DNA of 64,000 bases. It comes from Rhodococcus rhodnii NBRC 100604 (GTDB lineage: Bacteria; Actinomycetota; Actinomycetes; Mycobacteriales; Mycobacteriaceae). The notes beneath the pieces were generated by a model. The model had not been told where the DNA came from and ran no database searches. It worked only from the letters and a program-made list of their open reading frames with translations. Made by a program: the position numbers and the translations under genes. This document shows, piece after piece, positions 1 through 9,668 of the stretch. Location: the NCBI RefSeq assembly GCF_001894925.1, contig NZ_BCXD01000005.1, positions 124,001 to 188,000 of the forward strand. The letters run 5' to 3'. The first letter of the stretch is position 1. Every line of letters begins with the position of its first letter.

Positions 1-245
1 GTCACGACGGCTCCGCCCGCGGTGACGGGCCCGGGCACGTCGCTCGTCGCCGACCACACGGGCTGCAGGGTCTCGGGGACCGACAGCGGCGTGTGGGGAT
101 CGGCGACGGGAGGTGACGCCGTCACCGACGTCGTGCCGCGGGCGTCGCTGCGCAGCCACACGACCGTGAGGGTCAGGGCGACGACGACGGCGAGCCCGAC
201 CGCGACGACGACGTCGATGCGCGAGCGGCGTTCGGGTGCGGGCAC
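1..245 (-). CDS. Rv3212-like membrane-anchored protein (N-terminal part, runs off the window)
   Basis: Only the first 81 codons are present; the gene runs off the left edge. A GTG start at 245 lies about 9 bases after the stop of the upstream helicase gene, so the two probably form one transcript. The protein opens with a short basic segment (VPAPERRSRID), then one membrane helix (residues about 10-27, VVVAVGLAVVVALTLTVVW), then an extracytoplasmic stretch ending in SDVPGPVTAGGAVV. Helix position and placement after the RhlE-type helicase match M. tuberculosis Rv3212, a conserved protein of unknown function. The family call rests mainly on gene order. Confidence 0.6.
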   Translation of the reverse strand, partial: MPAPERRSRIDVVVAVGLAVVVALTLTVVWLRSDARGTTSVTASPPVADPHTPLSVPETLQPVWSATSDVPGPVTAGGAVV

Positions 246-254
246 CCCCGAATG

Positions 255-1904
255 CTATTCGGTCGGTGCCGAGGCGTCGGGAGTCGCGGTGGGTGTGCCG
301 TTCGCGCCGCCACGCGATCCGCCGCGACGGCGACGGCGACGCTTCGGTGCGCCGGTGGCGTTCTCGGCGGGTGCCGCGGTGTCGGTGGCCTGCTCGGCCG
401 GCTGCTCGGTCGCTCCGGCCTTCGCGGTGTCGCCACCGTCCGTCCGGCCGCCGCGCGTGCGCCGGCGGCTGCGCGTGCGTGCGGGGCGTTCCCCGCGCTC
501 GACGCGTTCGCCCCTGTCGCTGCGGTCGCTCGACGCGCCGCGGTCGCCCGCGGACGTGCGCGCTGCGGCGATCCGCCCCGTCGCGTCGTCGGGGATGCCC
601 AGCTCGGCGAACAGATGCGGCGAGCTGCAGTAGGTCTCGACGGGGTCCGCGACGCCGAGCTCGAGCGCCTTGTCGATGAGCTGCCAGCGCGGCACGTCGT
701 CCCAGTCGACCAGCGTCACGGCGATACCCGTGCGGCCGGCGCGGCCGGTGCGGCCGATGCGATGGACGTAGGTCTTCTCGTCCTCGGGGCACTGGTAGTT
801 CACGACGTGGGTCACGTCGTCGATGTCGATACCGCGGGCGGCGACGTCCGTCGCGACGAGGACGTCCGTCTTGCCGTTCCGGAACGAGGTGAGCGCCTTC
901 TCGCGCGCACCCTGGCCGAGGTCGCCGTGGACGGCGCCGACCTTGAAGCCGCGCTCGGCGAGATCGTCGGCGACCTTCTGCGCGGTGCGCTTGGTGCGCG
1001 TGAAGATCATCGTCGCGCCGCGGCCCTCCGCCTGCAGCACGCGGGCGACCAGCTCGGGCTTGTCGAGCGCGTGAGCACGGTAGACGTGCTGCGTCGTGCG
1101 TTCGTGCACGGCCGAGGTCTCGGCGTGCTCGGCGCGGATGTGCGTCGGCTGCGTCAGGAAGCGGCGGGCCAGCGTGAGGATCGGGCCGGGCATGGTCGCC
1201 GAGAAGAGCATCGTCTGGCGTGCGGCCGGAACGCTGGAGAGGATCCGCTCGATGTCCGGCAGGAAGCCGAGGTCGAGCATCTCGTCGGCCTCGTCGAGGA
1301 CGAGAACCGCGACCTTGCCGAGGATCAGGTGGTTCTGGTTCGCAAGATCGAGGAGCCGGCCGGGCGTGCCGACGACGACGTCCGCACCCGCGCGCAGTGC
1401 GTCGATCTGGGCCTCGTAGGGGCGGCCACCGTAGATCGAGACGACCGAGAGCTTGCCCTTCTTGCCGCTGCCGGCGAGGTTCTTCGCGGCGCTCTCGAGG
1501 TCCTCGGTGACCTGGATGCACAGCTCGCGCGTCGGGACGACGACGAGGGCGCGCGGAGTTCCGTCGAGCGGGGTCGCGCTGCCGTCGGTGGCGCGCTGGA
1601 GCAGCGGAACGCCGAAGCCGAACGTCTTGCCCATACCGGTGCGGGCCTGGCCGATGAGATCGTCGCCGGCGAGTGCGAGCGGCAGGGTCAGTTCCTGGAT
1701 CGCGAAGGTGCGATGGATCCCGGCGTCGGCGAGCGCGTCGACGATCTCGGAGCTGACGCCGAGTTCGGCGAACGTGGGAGCGACGTGCTCGGCGGGAACC
1801 TGTGCGGTCACGTCGGGCTCGGGATCTCCGGTGCCGGGTGTGCTGATGTCGGGATTGCTGATGGTGGTCAGGGTGATGCCTTCCTCGTAGCGGCACGCAC
1901 GCAC
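255..1904 (-). CDS. rhlE: DEAD-box ATP-dependent RNA helicase (RhlE/Rv3211-like)
   Basis: An ATP-driven RNA-remodelling enzyme of the cytoplasm, probably acting in ribosome assembly or RNA decay. All helicase motifs are present in order: Q-motif region (FAIQELTLPLALAG), Walker A ARTGMGKT, DEAD in VLVLDEADEMLDLGF, SAT in LFSATMP, and HRIGRTGRAGRTG. The C-terminal 110 residues form a low-complexity Arg/Gly tail (RRRRTRGG, RRRRRRGG) suited to RNA binding. The start is uncertain. GTG at 1904 is the nearest conventional codon and is used here, but it has no Shine-Dalgarno, while a strong AGGAAGG lies 7 bases before an in-frame CTG at 1871 that would give a 538-residue protein. Equivalent to M. tuberculosis Rv3211 by gene order. 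Confidence 0.9.
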   Translation of the reverse strand: MRACRYEEGITLTTISNPDISTPGTGDPEPDVTAQVPAEHVAPTFAELGVSSEIVDALADAGIHRTFAIQELTLPLALAGDDLIGQARTGMGKTFGFGVPLLQRATDGSATPLDGTPRALVVVPTRELCIQVTEDLESAAKNLAGSGKKGKLSVVSIYGGRPYEAQIDALRAGADVVVGTPGRLLDLANQNHLILGKVAVLVLDEADEMLDLGFLPDIERILSSVPAARQTMLFSATMPGPILTLARRFLTQPTHIRAEHAETSAVHERTTQHVYRAHALDKPELVARVLQAEGRGATMIFTRTKRTAQKVADDLAERGFKVGAVHGDLGQGAREKALTSFRNGKTDVLVATDVAARGIDIDDVTHVVNYQCPEDEKTYVHRIGRTGRAGRTGIAVTLVDWDDVPRWQLIDKALELGVADPVETYCSSPHLFAELGIPDDATGRIAAARTSAGDRGASSDRSDRGERVERGERPARTRSRRRTRGGRTDGGDTAKAGATEQPAEQATDTAAPAENATGAPKRRRRRRGGSRGGANGTPTATPDASAPTE

Positions 1905-2209
1905 GAGGTGAGTCGGGACACGGACTCGTTCGGTCCGGGCCGGCCGTCGTCGGACGGCTCGAGTGCCTCTCCGAGGCGGTTCGCGTGAACTCTCGCTGCT
2001 GCGCCGGTTTCGGGACGGGCGAGCGGGCTCGCGAGCGAACCGTCGGTCGGTGCGCGCACATTTCCTTGCGGAAACCGGCGCGATGTCTGCGCTTCGTCGG
2101 TTCGACCGTGACCGCCGCATCGGGCGAGCGGCTGGGCGACCTGTCGGTTTCCGTCGCCCATTGTAAACGCCGCGCGGGGGTAGGACGATTCCGCACTAGA
2201 GTTCGGCGC

Positions 2210-2923
2210 ATGGATTCCGACACGACTCCCGATCCCTCGCACGCGACTCCCGAGGCCCCGCAGCGGCCCGTGTCGGCGATTCCGCCGGACCATCCAGGGG
2301 TCGGGGAACTGCTCGCGGTGCTCGCCTACGGCGAGATCTCGGCGTTCTACCGGCTCGCCGACGACGCGAGGATGGCGCGCACGCTCGAGGGCAAGGTCGC
2401 GCTCGCCGCGATGGCGTCGGCCGAGATGCGTCACTTCGAGGTGCTGGAATCCGCGCTCGTGGCACGGGGTTTCGACGTCTATGAGGCGATGGATCCGTTC
2501 GTCCGGCCACTCGACGACTATCACGCGTCGACGCATCCCGCGACGTGGCTCGAGGCGCTCGTGAAGGCCCACGTGGGCGACGGGCTCGCGGCGGACTTCT
2601 ATCGGGAGATCGCCCACCGGCTGCCCGCCGAGGTCGCCGAGATCGTCGAGGAGGTGCTCGCCACGACGGGGCACTCCGAGTTCGTCGTGCACGAGGTGCG
2701 TGCCGCGGTCTCCGCGAGCACGCGCGACAAGGATCGGCTGATGCTGTGGGGACGGCGGCTGCTCGGCGAGGCGATCACGCAGGCCCAGCTCGTCATGTCG
2801 CGGCGCGATGCGCTCACGGATCTCGTACTCGGTGCTGCCGGCGATCTCAACGGGCTCGCCGAGCTGGTGGGCGGCATGCAGGCCAAGCACGGCGAGCGGA
2901 TGGCGACCCTCGGTCTCGTCTGA
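2210..2923 (+). CDS. Ferritin-like-fold protein (Rv3210c family)
   Basis: A 237-residue, mostly helical protein of the ferritin-like superfamily related to tRNA-(MS[2]IO[6]A)-hydroxylase-like proteins. Helix-borne Glu/His patterns (GEISAFYRLADDA near residue 41, SAEMRHFEVLE near 70) resemble di-iron ligand sites, but iron binding is an inference. The ATG is 7 bases after TAGAGT (2197-2202) with no Shine-Dalgarno, so the transcript is probably leaderless. It is divergent from the RNA helicase, as Rv3210c is from Rv3211. Function is not established. Confidence 0.8.
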   Translation: MDSDTTPDPSHATPEAPQRPVSAIPPDHPGVGELLAVLAYGEISAFYRLADDARMARTLEGKVALAAMASAEMRHFEVLESALVARGFDVYEAMDPFVRPLDDYHASTHPATWLEALVKAHVGDGLAADFYREIAHRLPAEVAEIVEEVLATTGHSEFVVHEVRAAVSASTRDKDRLMLWGRRLLGEAITQAQLVMSRRDALTDLVLGAAGDLNGLAELVGGMQAKHGERMATLGLV

Positions 2924-3054
2924 CGCCGCGGCAGGGAGACACTCGCCTGCTGTGCGTGTTCGCTCTGGGCACAGCGCGGGCGGCGGCGCGGGGACTCGCG
3001 CCTGCACTAGCCTGACGAGGACAGCCGCAGTTTCGCAGATATCGGAGGTTGGTC

Positions 3055-3282
3055 GTGGAGGTCAAGATCGGGCTGGTCGACAGCCCGCGTGAACTGGTCG
3101 TGTCGAGCTCGCAGACCTCCGAGGAGGTCGAGAAGCTCGTGTCCGGAGCACTCGAGAACGGTGCGGGCGTGATCTCGCTCGTCGACGACAAGGGACGCAA
3201 GTACCTCATCCAGGCCTCGAAGATCGGCTACGTCGAGATCGGCGCGACCGACTCCCGCAAGGTCGGTTTCGGCGCCTCCTGA
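3055..3282 (+). CDS. DUF3107 small protein (Rv3208A/TB9.4-like)
   Basis: A 75-residue soluble protein (VEVKIGLVDSPRELVVSS...) of the actinobacterial DUF3107 family; function unknown. I place the start at the GTG at 3055 because GGAGG (3044-3048) precedes it at ideal distance; a TTG at 3049 is too close to that site. A TAGCCT box about 40 bases upstream could serve as promoter -10. It converges with the TetR gene across a long palindrome. Position next to the FasR-like regulator matches Rv3208A/Rv3208. Confidence 0.85.
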   Translation: MEVKIGLVDSPRELVVSSSQTSEEVEKLVSGALENGAGVISLVDDKGRKYLIQASKIGYVEIGATDSRKVGFGAS

Positions 3283-3328
3283 CGCAGGGAATCCGAACCC
3301 GCAGGACACCGAACGAGCGACGGGCCCC

Positions 3329-3376
3329 AACGAGCGACGGCCCCGGATGCGATCGCATCCGGGGCCGTCGCTCGTT
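3329..3376. terminator. Perfect 48-bp palindrome, bidirectional terminator
   Basis: Bases 3329-3352 are exactly the reverse complement of 3353-3376, giving 24-base arms with no spacer. It lies between two convergent genes, so it probably terminates both. A near copy of the outer arm (GAACGAGCGACGGG) also starts at 3311. There is no T tract, as is common for actinobacterial terminators. Confidence 0.75.
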
Positions 3377-3394
3377 CGGTCGTGTGGGGGCGAC

Positions 3395-4388
<994 letters not shown>

Positions 4389-5498
4389 GTGACCGACCGG
4401 CAGAACGGCCTCGGCGACCGCGATCGCCGGGAACGCTACCTCCCGCCCTCCTACCCGCCTCGCATGCGCGGCGGTGCGGGCACCGGTCTCCACGAGGGGC
4501 CGTACGAGCGCGACCCGTACGCGCGGGGGAGCAGGGATCCCGCGCCGTACGGCGACGGCACTCGCCAGCCGCTCCGGGCCCGCTGGGATCCGACGGCGCC
4601 CGACACGCAGCGCGCGAGCCGGCGACCCACGCGCAACGTCCGCAAGCAGACCAGGCTCGGCCGGTTCGTCTCCACCTACGGCTGGCGCGCGTACGCGATT
4701 CCGGTGCTCGCCGTCGTCACGATGCTCGTGGTGGCGGATGCCGTGCGAGGACAGCCCGACGTCGTCGCGGGGCCCGATGCGGGCATCACGCAGGAGGCCG
4801 AGCCCGCGCTCGATCCCGGGACACCGCCCGCGGCCGACGGCGACTTCGCCGCGAGCCTGCCCTCCGGTGTGCTTCCGGACGGCGGGCCGTTCACCGAGCG
4901 CGGCGCCGGCACGTGGCGCGTCGTCCCGGGCACGACCGAGCGGATCGGCCAGGGCACCGAACGCGAGTTCACCTACACCGTCGAGATCGAGGACGGCGTC
5001 GACACCTCGGGCTTCGGCGGCGACGACTCCGTTGCGCGGATGGTCGATCAGACGCTCGCGAATCCGAAGAGCTGGATCGGAGACGAGCGGTTCGCGTTCT
5101 CGCGCGTCGACACCGGTGAACCCGACTTCCGCGTCTCGCTCACCTCGCACCTCACGGTGCGCGACACGTGCGGCTACGCCATCCCGCTCGAGACGTCCTG
5201 CTACGACCCGGACATCTCGCGGGTCGTGCTCAACGAGGCCCGCTGGGTGCGCGGCGCGGTCGCCTTCCAGGGCGACATCGGCTCGTACCGGCAGTACCTC
5301 GTGAACCACGAGATCGGCCACGCGATCGGGTACGCGGCGCATCAGCCGTGCGAGACGCAGGACGGCCTCGCGCCGATCATGATGCAGCAGTCCTTCGGGA
5401 CGGCGAACGACGCGATCGCCGACCTCGACCCGGGCGGCGTCGTCCCGCGGGACGGCCTGGTGTGCCGGTTCAACCCGTGGCCGTATCCCCGTGCATGA
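4389..5498 (+). CDS. DUF3152 membrane-anchored, metalloprotease-like protein (Rv3207c-like)
   Basis: A 369-residue protein with a long charged cytoplasmic N-terminus, one membrane helix at about residues 98-118 (AYAIPVLAVVTMLVVADAV) and an extracytoplasmic DUF3152 domain. Near residue 304 it carries NHEIGHAIGYAAH, an HEXXH-X6-H zinc-site pattern typical of metzincin-like folds, so peptidase activity is plausible but unproven. Two cysteine pairs in the outer domain (CGYAIPLETSC and C...C near the end) could form disulfides. GTG start at 4389. Equivalent to Rv3207c upstream of moeZ. Confidence 0.82.
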   Translation: MTDRQNGLGDRDRRERYLPPSYPPRMRGGAGTGLHEGPYERDPYARGSRDPAPYGDGTRQPLRARWDPTAPDTQRASRRPTRNVRKQTRLGRFVSTYGWRAYAIPVLAVVTMLVVADAVRGQPDVVAGPDAGITQEAEPALDPGTPPAADGDFAASLPSGVLPDGGPFTERGAGTWRVVPGTTERIGQGTEREFTYTVEIEDGVDTSGFGGDDSVARMVDQTLANPKSWIGDERFAFSRVDTGEPDFRVSLTSHLTVRDTCGYAIPLETSCYDPDISRVVLNEARWVRGAVAFQGDIGSYRQYLVNHEIGHAIGYAAHQPCETQDGLAPIMMQQSFGTANDAIADLDPGGVVPRDGLVCRFNPWPYPRA

Positions 5499-5570
5499 GC
5501 GACCCCACGGGAACGAATCCGGTCGTACGGGTGTTGACTTCGTGCACGTACGTCTGTGAAGGAGCCGACC

Positions 5571-6761
5571 GTGCCTGACGCGCCGAACACCACGCTGCCG
5601 CCGCTCGTCGAACCGGCCGCCGAACTGAGCCGCGAGGAGGTCGAGCGCTACAGCCGCCACCTCATCATTCCCGACGTGGGGACGGTGGGGCAGCGACGAC
5701 TGAAGAACGCGAAGGTCCTCGTCATCGGTGCCGGCGGGCTCGGTTCGCCCGCGCTGATGTATCTCGCCGCCGCGGGCGTCGGGACACTGGGGATCGTCGA
5801 GTTCGACGAGGTCGACACGTCGAATCTGCAGCGCCAGATCATCCACGGGAGCTCCGACGTCGGCCGCCCGAAGGCCGAGAGCGCGCGCGACTCGATCCGC
5901 GAGATCAACGAGTTCGTCGACGTGCGGCTGCACGAGTTCCGGCTGGAACCGGACAACGCCGTCGAGCTGTTCGAGCAGTACGACCTCATCCTCGACGGGA
6001 CCGACAACTTCGCGACCCGTTATCTCGTCAACGACGCCGCCGTCCTCGCGCACAAGCCGTACGTCTGGGGCTCGATCTTCCGGTTCGAGGGTCAGGCGTC
6101 GGTGTTCTGGGAGGACGCCCCCGACGGCCGTGGCCTCAACTACCGTGATCTCTACCCCGAGGCGCCGCCGCCGGGGATGGTCCCGTCGTGCGCCGAGGGC
6201 GGCGTGCTGGGTGTCCTGTGCGCGTCGATCGGGTCGATCATGGTCACCGAGGCGGTGAAGCTGATCACCGGGATCGGGGAGACGCTGCTGGGTCGGCTCA
6301 TGGTGTACGACGCACTCGAGATGAGCTACCGCACGATCCGCATCCGGCGTGATCCCGAACGCGAGCCGATCACCGGCCTCATCGACTACGACGCGTTCTG
6401 CGGTGTCGTCTCCGAGGAGGGCACCGAGGCCGCGATCGGATCGACGATCACGGCGACCGAACTGTCCGAGATGCTGTCGTCCGGCCGCGACATCGCCGTC
6501 GTGGACGTCCGCGAACCCGTCGAGTGGGACATCGTGCGGATTCCCGGGGCGACTCTCGTGCCGAAGGACCGCATCCTCTCCGGCGATGCGCTCGCGGAAC
6601 TGCCGCAGGACCGGCCGATCACGTTCTACTGCAAGACGGGGATCCGCTCCGCCGAGGTGCTGGCCGCGGCCAAGAAAGCGGGCTTCTCCGATGCGACCCA
6701 CCTGCAGGGTGGCGTCGTCGCGTGGGCCAAGCAGGTCGATCCCGCACTGCCCGTCTACTGA
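5571..6761 (+). CDS. moeZ: MoeZ: adenylyltransferase/sulfurtransferase (MoeB + rhodanese)
   Basis: Activates small ubiquitin-like sulfur carriers (MoaD, ThiS or CysO type) by C-terminal adenylation and then sulfurates them, serving molybdopterin and other sulfur pathways. The N-terminal ThiF/MoeB domain has the nucleotide loop GAGGLGSPAL (about residue 47), DNFATRY and the cysteine in CAEGGVLGVL. The C-terminal rhodanese domain (about 290-395) has the active loop CKTGIR. Start chosen at GTG 5571, 6 bases after AAGGAG; the in-frame GTG at 5556 would contain that site. 396 residues, normal for MoeZ (Rv3206c). Confidence 0.93.
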   Translation: MPDAPNTTLPPLVEPAAELSREEVERYSRHLIIPDVGTVGQRRLKNAKVLVIGAGGLGSPALMYLAAAGVGTLGIVEFDEVDTSNLQRQIIHGSSDVGRPKAESARDSIREINEFVDVRLHEFRLEPDNAVELFEQYDLILDGTDNFATRYLVNDAAVLAHKPYVWGSIFRFEGQASVFWEDAPDGRGLNYRDLYPEAPPPGMVPSCAEGGVLGVLCASIGSIMVTEAVKLITGIGETLLGRLMVYDALEMSYRTIRIRRDPEREPITGLIDYDAFCGVVSEEGTEAAIGSTITATELSEMLSSGRDIAVVDVREPVEWDIVRIPGATLVPKDRILSGDALAELPQDRPITFYCKTGIRSAEVLAAAKKAGFSDATHLQGGVVAWAKQVDPALPVY

Positions 6762-6819
6762 CGTCGCCCCCCGCGGGTCTGCACCCGATCGGCGTGTCGT
6801 GGGCGGTAGCGTGTCGCTC

Positions 6820-7674
6820 GTGAGCACAGGTCAACCTCCCGAGCACGTGTGCTCCACGTTCGGCCTCAAAGGCGTCGAGCCCGTTCCCCTCGGAGCGGAC
6901 TGGGACGGCGGCTGGCTGTGTGGAGACGTCGTCCTCTCGCCGGTGGCGGATCACGCCCGTGCGGCGTGGTCGGCGAAGGTCCGCGAGACGCTCGCCGTCG
7001 ACGGTGTCCGCCTCGCACGTCCGGTGCGCTCGACCGACGGCAGGTACGTCGCGTCGGGGTGGCGGTGCGACACCTTCATCGAGGGATCGCCCGAACCCAG
7101 GTACGACGAGGTCGTGTCGATGGCGGGCCGGCTGCACGCGGCGACCGCGCAACTCGAGCGGCCGCGGTTCCTCACCGCCGCGCCCGTCGCGCCGTGGGCG
7201 GAGGTCGATCTGTTCGCCGCCGCCGATCGCGCGGCCTGGGAGACGACGCCCCTGCGCAGCGCGCGCGGCGCGCCCGAACTCGACGATCCGTCGCCGGATC
7301 GGCGCACGAGCCTCGATCTGATCGGTTCGCTCGCGACGCTCCGGACGCCCGTCGCGTCCCCGGATCAGCTCGTCCACGGAGACCTGTTCGGGACGGTGCT
7401 GTTCTCGGGTGCGCTCGCCCCGGGGATCACCGACATCACGCCGTACTGGCGTCCCGCTGGGTGGGCCGCGGCGGTCGCCGTCGTCGACGCGATCTCGTGG
7501 GGCGGTGCCGACGACGAACTCATTCGCCGCTGGGAGGATCTGCCCGAGTGGCCGCAGATGCTGCTGCGCGCGGTGCTGTTCCGCCTCGCCGTCCACGCGT
7601 TGCATCCACGATCCACCGAGGACGCGCTCCCGGGCCTGACCCACACGGCCGACGTCGTGCGGCTCATGCTCTAG
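6820..7674 (+). CDS. Conserved actinobacterial protein, Rv3205c-like (TIGR02569 type)
   Basis: A 284-residue protein with faint resemblance to aminoglycoside phosphotransferase folds: LVHGDLFGTVLF near residue 185 recalls the HGD catalytic loop and ITDITPYW the following metal-binding segment. Kinase activity is not shown. GTG start lies 7 bases after TAGCGT (6807-6812), so it is probably leaderless. Gene order equals Rv3205c next to moeZ. After this gene the mycobacterial order breaks and resumes only at 20242. Confidence 0.75.
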   Translation: MSTGQPPEHVCSTFGLKGVEPVPLGADWDGGWLCGDVVLSPVADHARAAWSAKVRETLAVDGVRLARPVRSTDGRYVASGWRCDTFIEGSPEPRYDEVVSMAGRLHAATAQLERPRFLTAAPVAPWAEVDLFAAADRAAWETTPLRSARGAPELDDPSPDRRTSLDLIGSLATLRTPVASPDQLVHGDLFGTVLFSGALAPGITDITPYWRPAGWAAAVAVVDAISWGGADDELIRRWEDLPEWPQMLLRAVLFRLAVHALHPRSTEDALPGLTHTADVVRLML

Positions 7675-7677
7675 CAG

Positions 7678-8349
7678 TTACAGATCGCCCCACAGTTCGT
7701 CGAAGAGCGAGCGTGCCGCAGCGACGGCGGCCACGGGGTCGCCCGCGGCGACGGCCTCGACGAGCGCGGCGTGATCGCCGTGGAAGCCGCGGTGCGTCGC
7801 CGCGACGTGCTGGGTGATCACGTCCTCGATCGTCGGCAACAGCGAGTCGTAGAACTCCAGGTAGACGGCGTTGTGGCTCGCCTCGACGATGCCGCGGTGC
7901 AGTGCGACGTCGGCGGTGACCGCGTCGTCCCACCGCTCCGCCTCCCACTGCGCCGCGCGCTCGTCGAGCCGTGCCCGGAGCATCGCGATGTCGTCGTCGG
8001 TGCGGCGCCTCGCCGCGAGTTCGGCGGCGGTGAGGTCGAGTGCGGTGCGGAGTTCGAGCACGTCGCGGCTGTACGACGTCGCGAAGAACCGGGCGAGGGT
8101 GATGCCGACGTCGGACGTCCCGACGACGTAGGTGCCGGAGCCTTGGCGGCGCTCGAGCAGCCCCGCGTGGACGAGGCCCTGGACGGCCTCGCGCACGGTG
8201 TTGCGGCCGGTGCCGGTCAGTTCGGCGAGTTCGGGTTCGGTCGGGATGCGCGTCCCGACCGACCACCGTCCGCTCCGGATCTCCTCGCGCAGTTGTTCTG
8301 CGACCTGACTCACCAGGCCGCTGCGACGGACCCTCTTCACATCTGTCAT
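7678..8349 (-). CDS. GntR/FadR-family regulator with FCD domain
   Basis: A 223-residue regulator. The winged helix-turn-helix occupies residues about 8-75 (VSQVAEQLREEI..., GTGRNTVREAVQGLVHAGLLERRQGSGTYV), followed by an all-helical FCD ligand-binding domain with the usual His/Asp metal-ligand pattern (VALHRGIVEASHN). Such proteins repress nearby transport or catabolic genes until a small carboxylate or similar ligand binds. It is divergent from the MFS gene at 8372, 22 bases away, with a dyad between them, so local repression is the likely role. Ligand unknown. Confidence 0.88.
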   Translation of the reverse strand: MTDVKRVRRSGLVSQVAEQLREEIRSGRWSVGTRIPTEPELAELTGTGRNTVREAVQGLVHAGLLERRQGSGTYVVGTSDVGITLARFFATSYSRDVLELRTALDLTAAELAARRRTDDDIAMLRARLDERAAQWEAERWDDAVTADVALHRGIVEASHNAVYLEFYDSLLPTIEDVITQHVAATHRGFHGDHAALVEAVAAGDPVAAVAAARSLFDELWGDL

Positions 8350-8353
8350 CCGG

Positions 8354-8364
8354 TCATCCTATGA
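8354..8364. promoter_or_regulatory. Candidate GntR operator over the MFS promoter
   Basis: TCAT-CCT-ATGA forms a dyad between the regulator and the transporter. It overlaps TATGAT (8360-8365), the -10 box of the leaderless transporter mRNA, so binding would block transcription. Short arms keep confidence low. Confidence 0.4.
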
Positions 8365-8371
8365 TTTCTTC

Positions 8372-9613
8372 GTGAGTGTCGTACGTGGTCGTCTGCTGGT
8401 GTTCGTCGCGATCGCGGTGTCCGCACTCGTTCTCCGTCTGGCCGTCACGTCGTTCAGCCCGCTCGCCGCGGAGATCCGCGACGACCTCGGCTTCTCCACG
8501 ACCGTAACCGGTGTCTTCGGGATGCTGCCGACCGTGATGTTCGCGGTGTTCGGGCTCGCGACGCCCGCCCTCGGTCGCAGGATCGGGCTCGAGTACACCG
8601 CGCTCGTGGCGATGACGGCGGCAGCGCTCGGCCTCGTCGGCCGCGCCCTGGCGCCCGAGACGGCGTCCGTGCTCGGGTTCGCGGCGCTCGCCTTCGCGGG
8701 GATGGGAATCGGCAACGTCGTCGTTCCGCCGCTCGTCAAACGGTACTTCTCGCACCGTCTCGCGGTGATGAGCACCGTCTACATCGTCGGCGTGCAGATC
8801 GGGACGATCGTTCCCGCGTTCGCGGCGGTCCCGCTCGCGGAGGCCGCGGGCTGGCGCGTGTCCCTCGGGCTCTGGGCCGTCGTCGCGATCGTCGCGGCCC
8901 TGCCGTGGATCCCGCTCGCACTGCGCGCGTCGCGCACGGCCGTCCCCGTCCCGCAGCATGCGGAGCGCACGTCCGGACGCGCGTGGCGGTCGCCGGTCGG
9001 GCGGTCGCTCATGACGATGTTCGCCGGGACGGCGCTCGTGTCGTACACGATGTTCGCGTGGATTCCGGAGGTCTTCGCGGACGCGGGCGCCTCGGCGGCG
9101 TTCGGCGGCGCGATGGTCGGGCTCTTCTCTGCGCTCGGACTCGTGTCGGCGTTCGCGGCGCCGAGCGTGTGCGTGCGGCTGCGCAACCCGTTTCCCGTCG
9201 TGGCGGTGTGCGCGGCCCTGTTCGTCGTCGCGTTCGCCGGGCTCCTGTTCGCGCCGATGGCCGCGCCCGTGCTCTGGATCGTGCTCGCCGGACTCGGGCC
9301 CAGTACGTTCCCGATGTCGCTCACGCTCATCAACCTGCGTGCGCGGACGCACGACGGCGCGGCCGCACTCAGCGGATTCACCCAGGGCGTGGGGTACGTC
9401 GTCGCGAGCACCGGGCCGCTGCTCTTCGGTGTCCTGCACGACGCGACCGGCGGATGGATCGCGCCGTTCGGCTTCCTGACCGCTGCGGTCGCCCTCGTCG
9501 TGATCGGCGGCTGGGGAGCGTGCAAGCCCCGCATGCTCGAGGATTCGTGGGGCACCGGCGACGCCGACCGTGCGTCTCACACCGAGTCCGCGTCCACGGT
9601 GAGCACAAAGTGA
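8372..9613 (+). CDS. MFS transporter, CynX/NimT-like
   Basis: A 413-residue major facilitator with about 12 membrane helices and the loop pattern of the CynX/NimT group (PLAAEIRDDLGFSTTVTGVFGMLPTVMFAVFG; GMGIGNVVVPPLVKRYF). Members export or import small anions and drugs such as cyanate or 2-nitroimidazole; the substrate here is unknown. GTG start 6 bases after TATGAT indicates a leaderless mRNA. Divergent from, and probably controlled by, the FCD regulator. Confidence 0.85.
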   Translation: MSVVRGRLLVFVAIAVSALVLRLAVTSFSPLAAEIRDDLGFSTTVTGVFGMLPTVMFAVFGLATPALGRRIGLEYTALVAMTAAALGLVGRALAPETASVLGFAALAFAGMGIGNVVVPPLVKRYFSHRLAVMSTVYIVGVQIGTIVPAFAAVPLAEAAGWRVSLGLWAVVAIVAALPWIPLALRASRTAVPVPQHAERTSGRAWRSPVGRSLMTMFAGTALVSYTMFAWIPEVFADAGASAAFGGAMVGLFSALGLVSAFAAPSVCVRLRNPFPVVAVCAALFVVAFAGLLFAPMAAPVLWIVLAGLGPSTFPMSLTLINLRARTHDGAAALSGFTQGVGYVVASTGPLLFGVLHDATGGWIAPFGFLTAAVALVVIGGWGACKPRMLEDSWGTGDADRASHTESASTVSTK

Positions 9614-9668
9614 TGCCGCGATAATCCGGCGCAGCGTCGGCGCAACACCCGCTTTCTACGGTGGCCTC

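Noticed and set aside
9600-9668. GlnR binding box upstream of the nitrate transporter
   Set aside because: GlnR control is expected from related species, but no GTNAC/GNAAC pair with proper spacing could be picked out with confidence.
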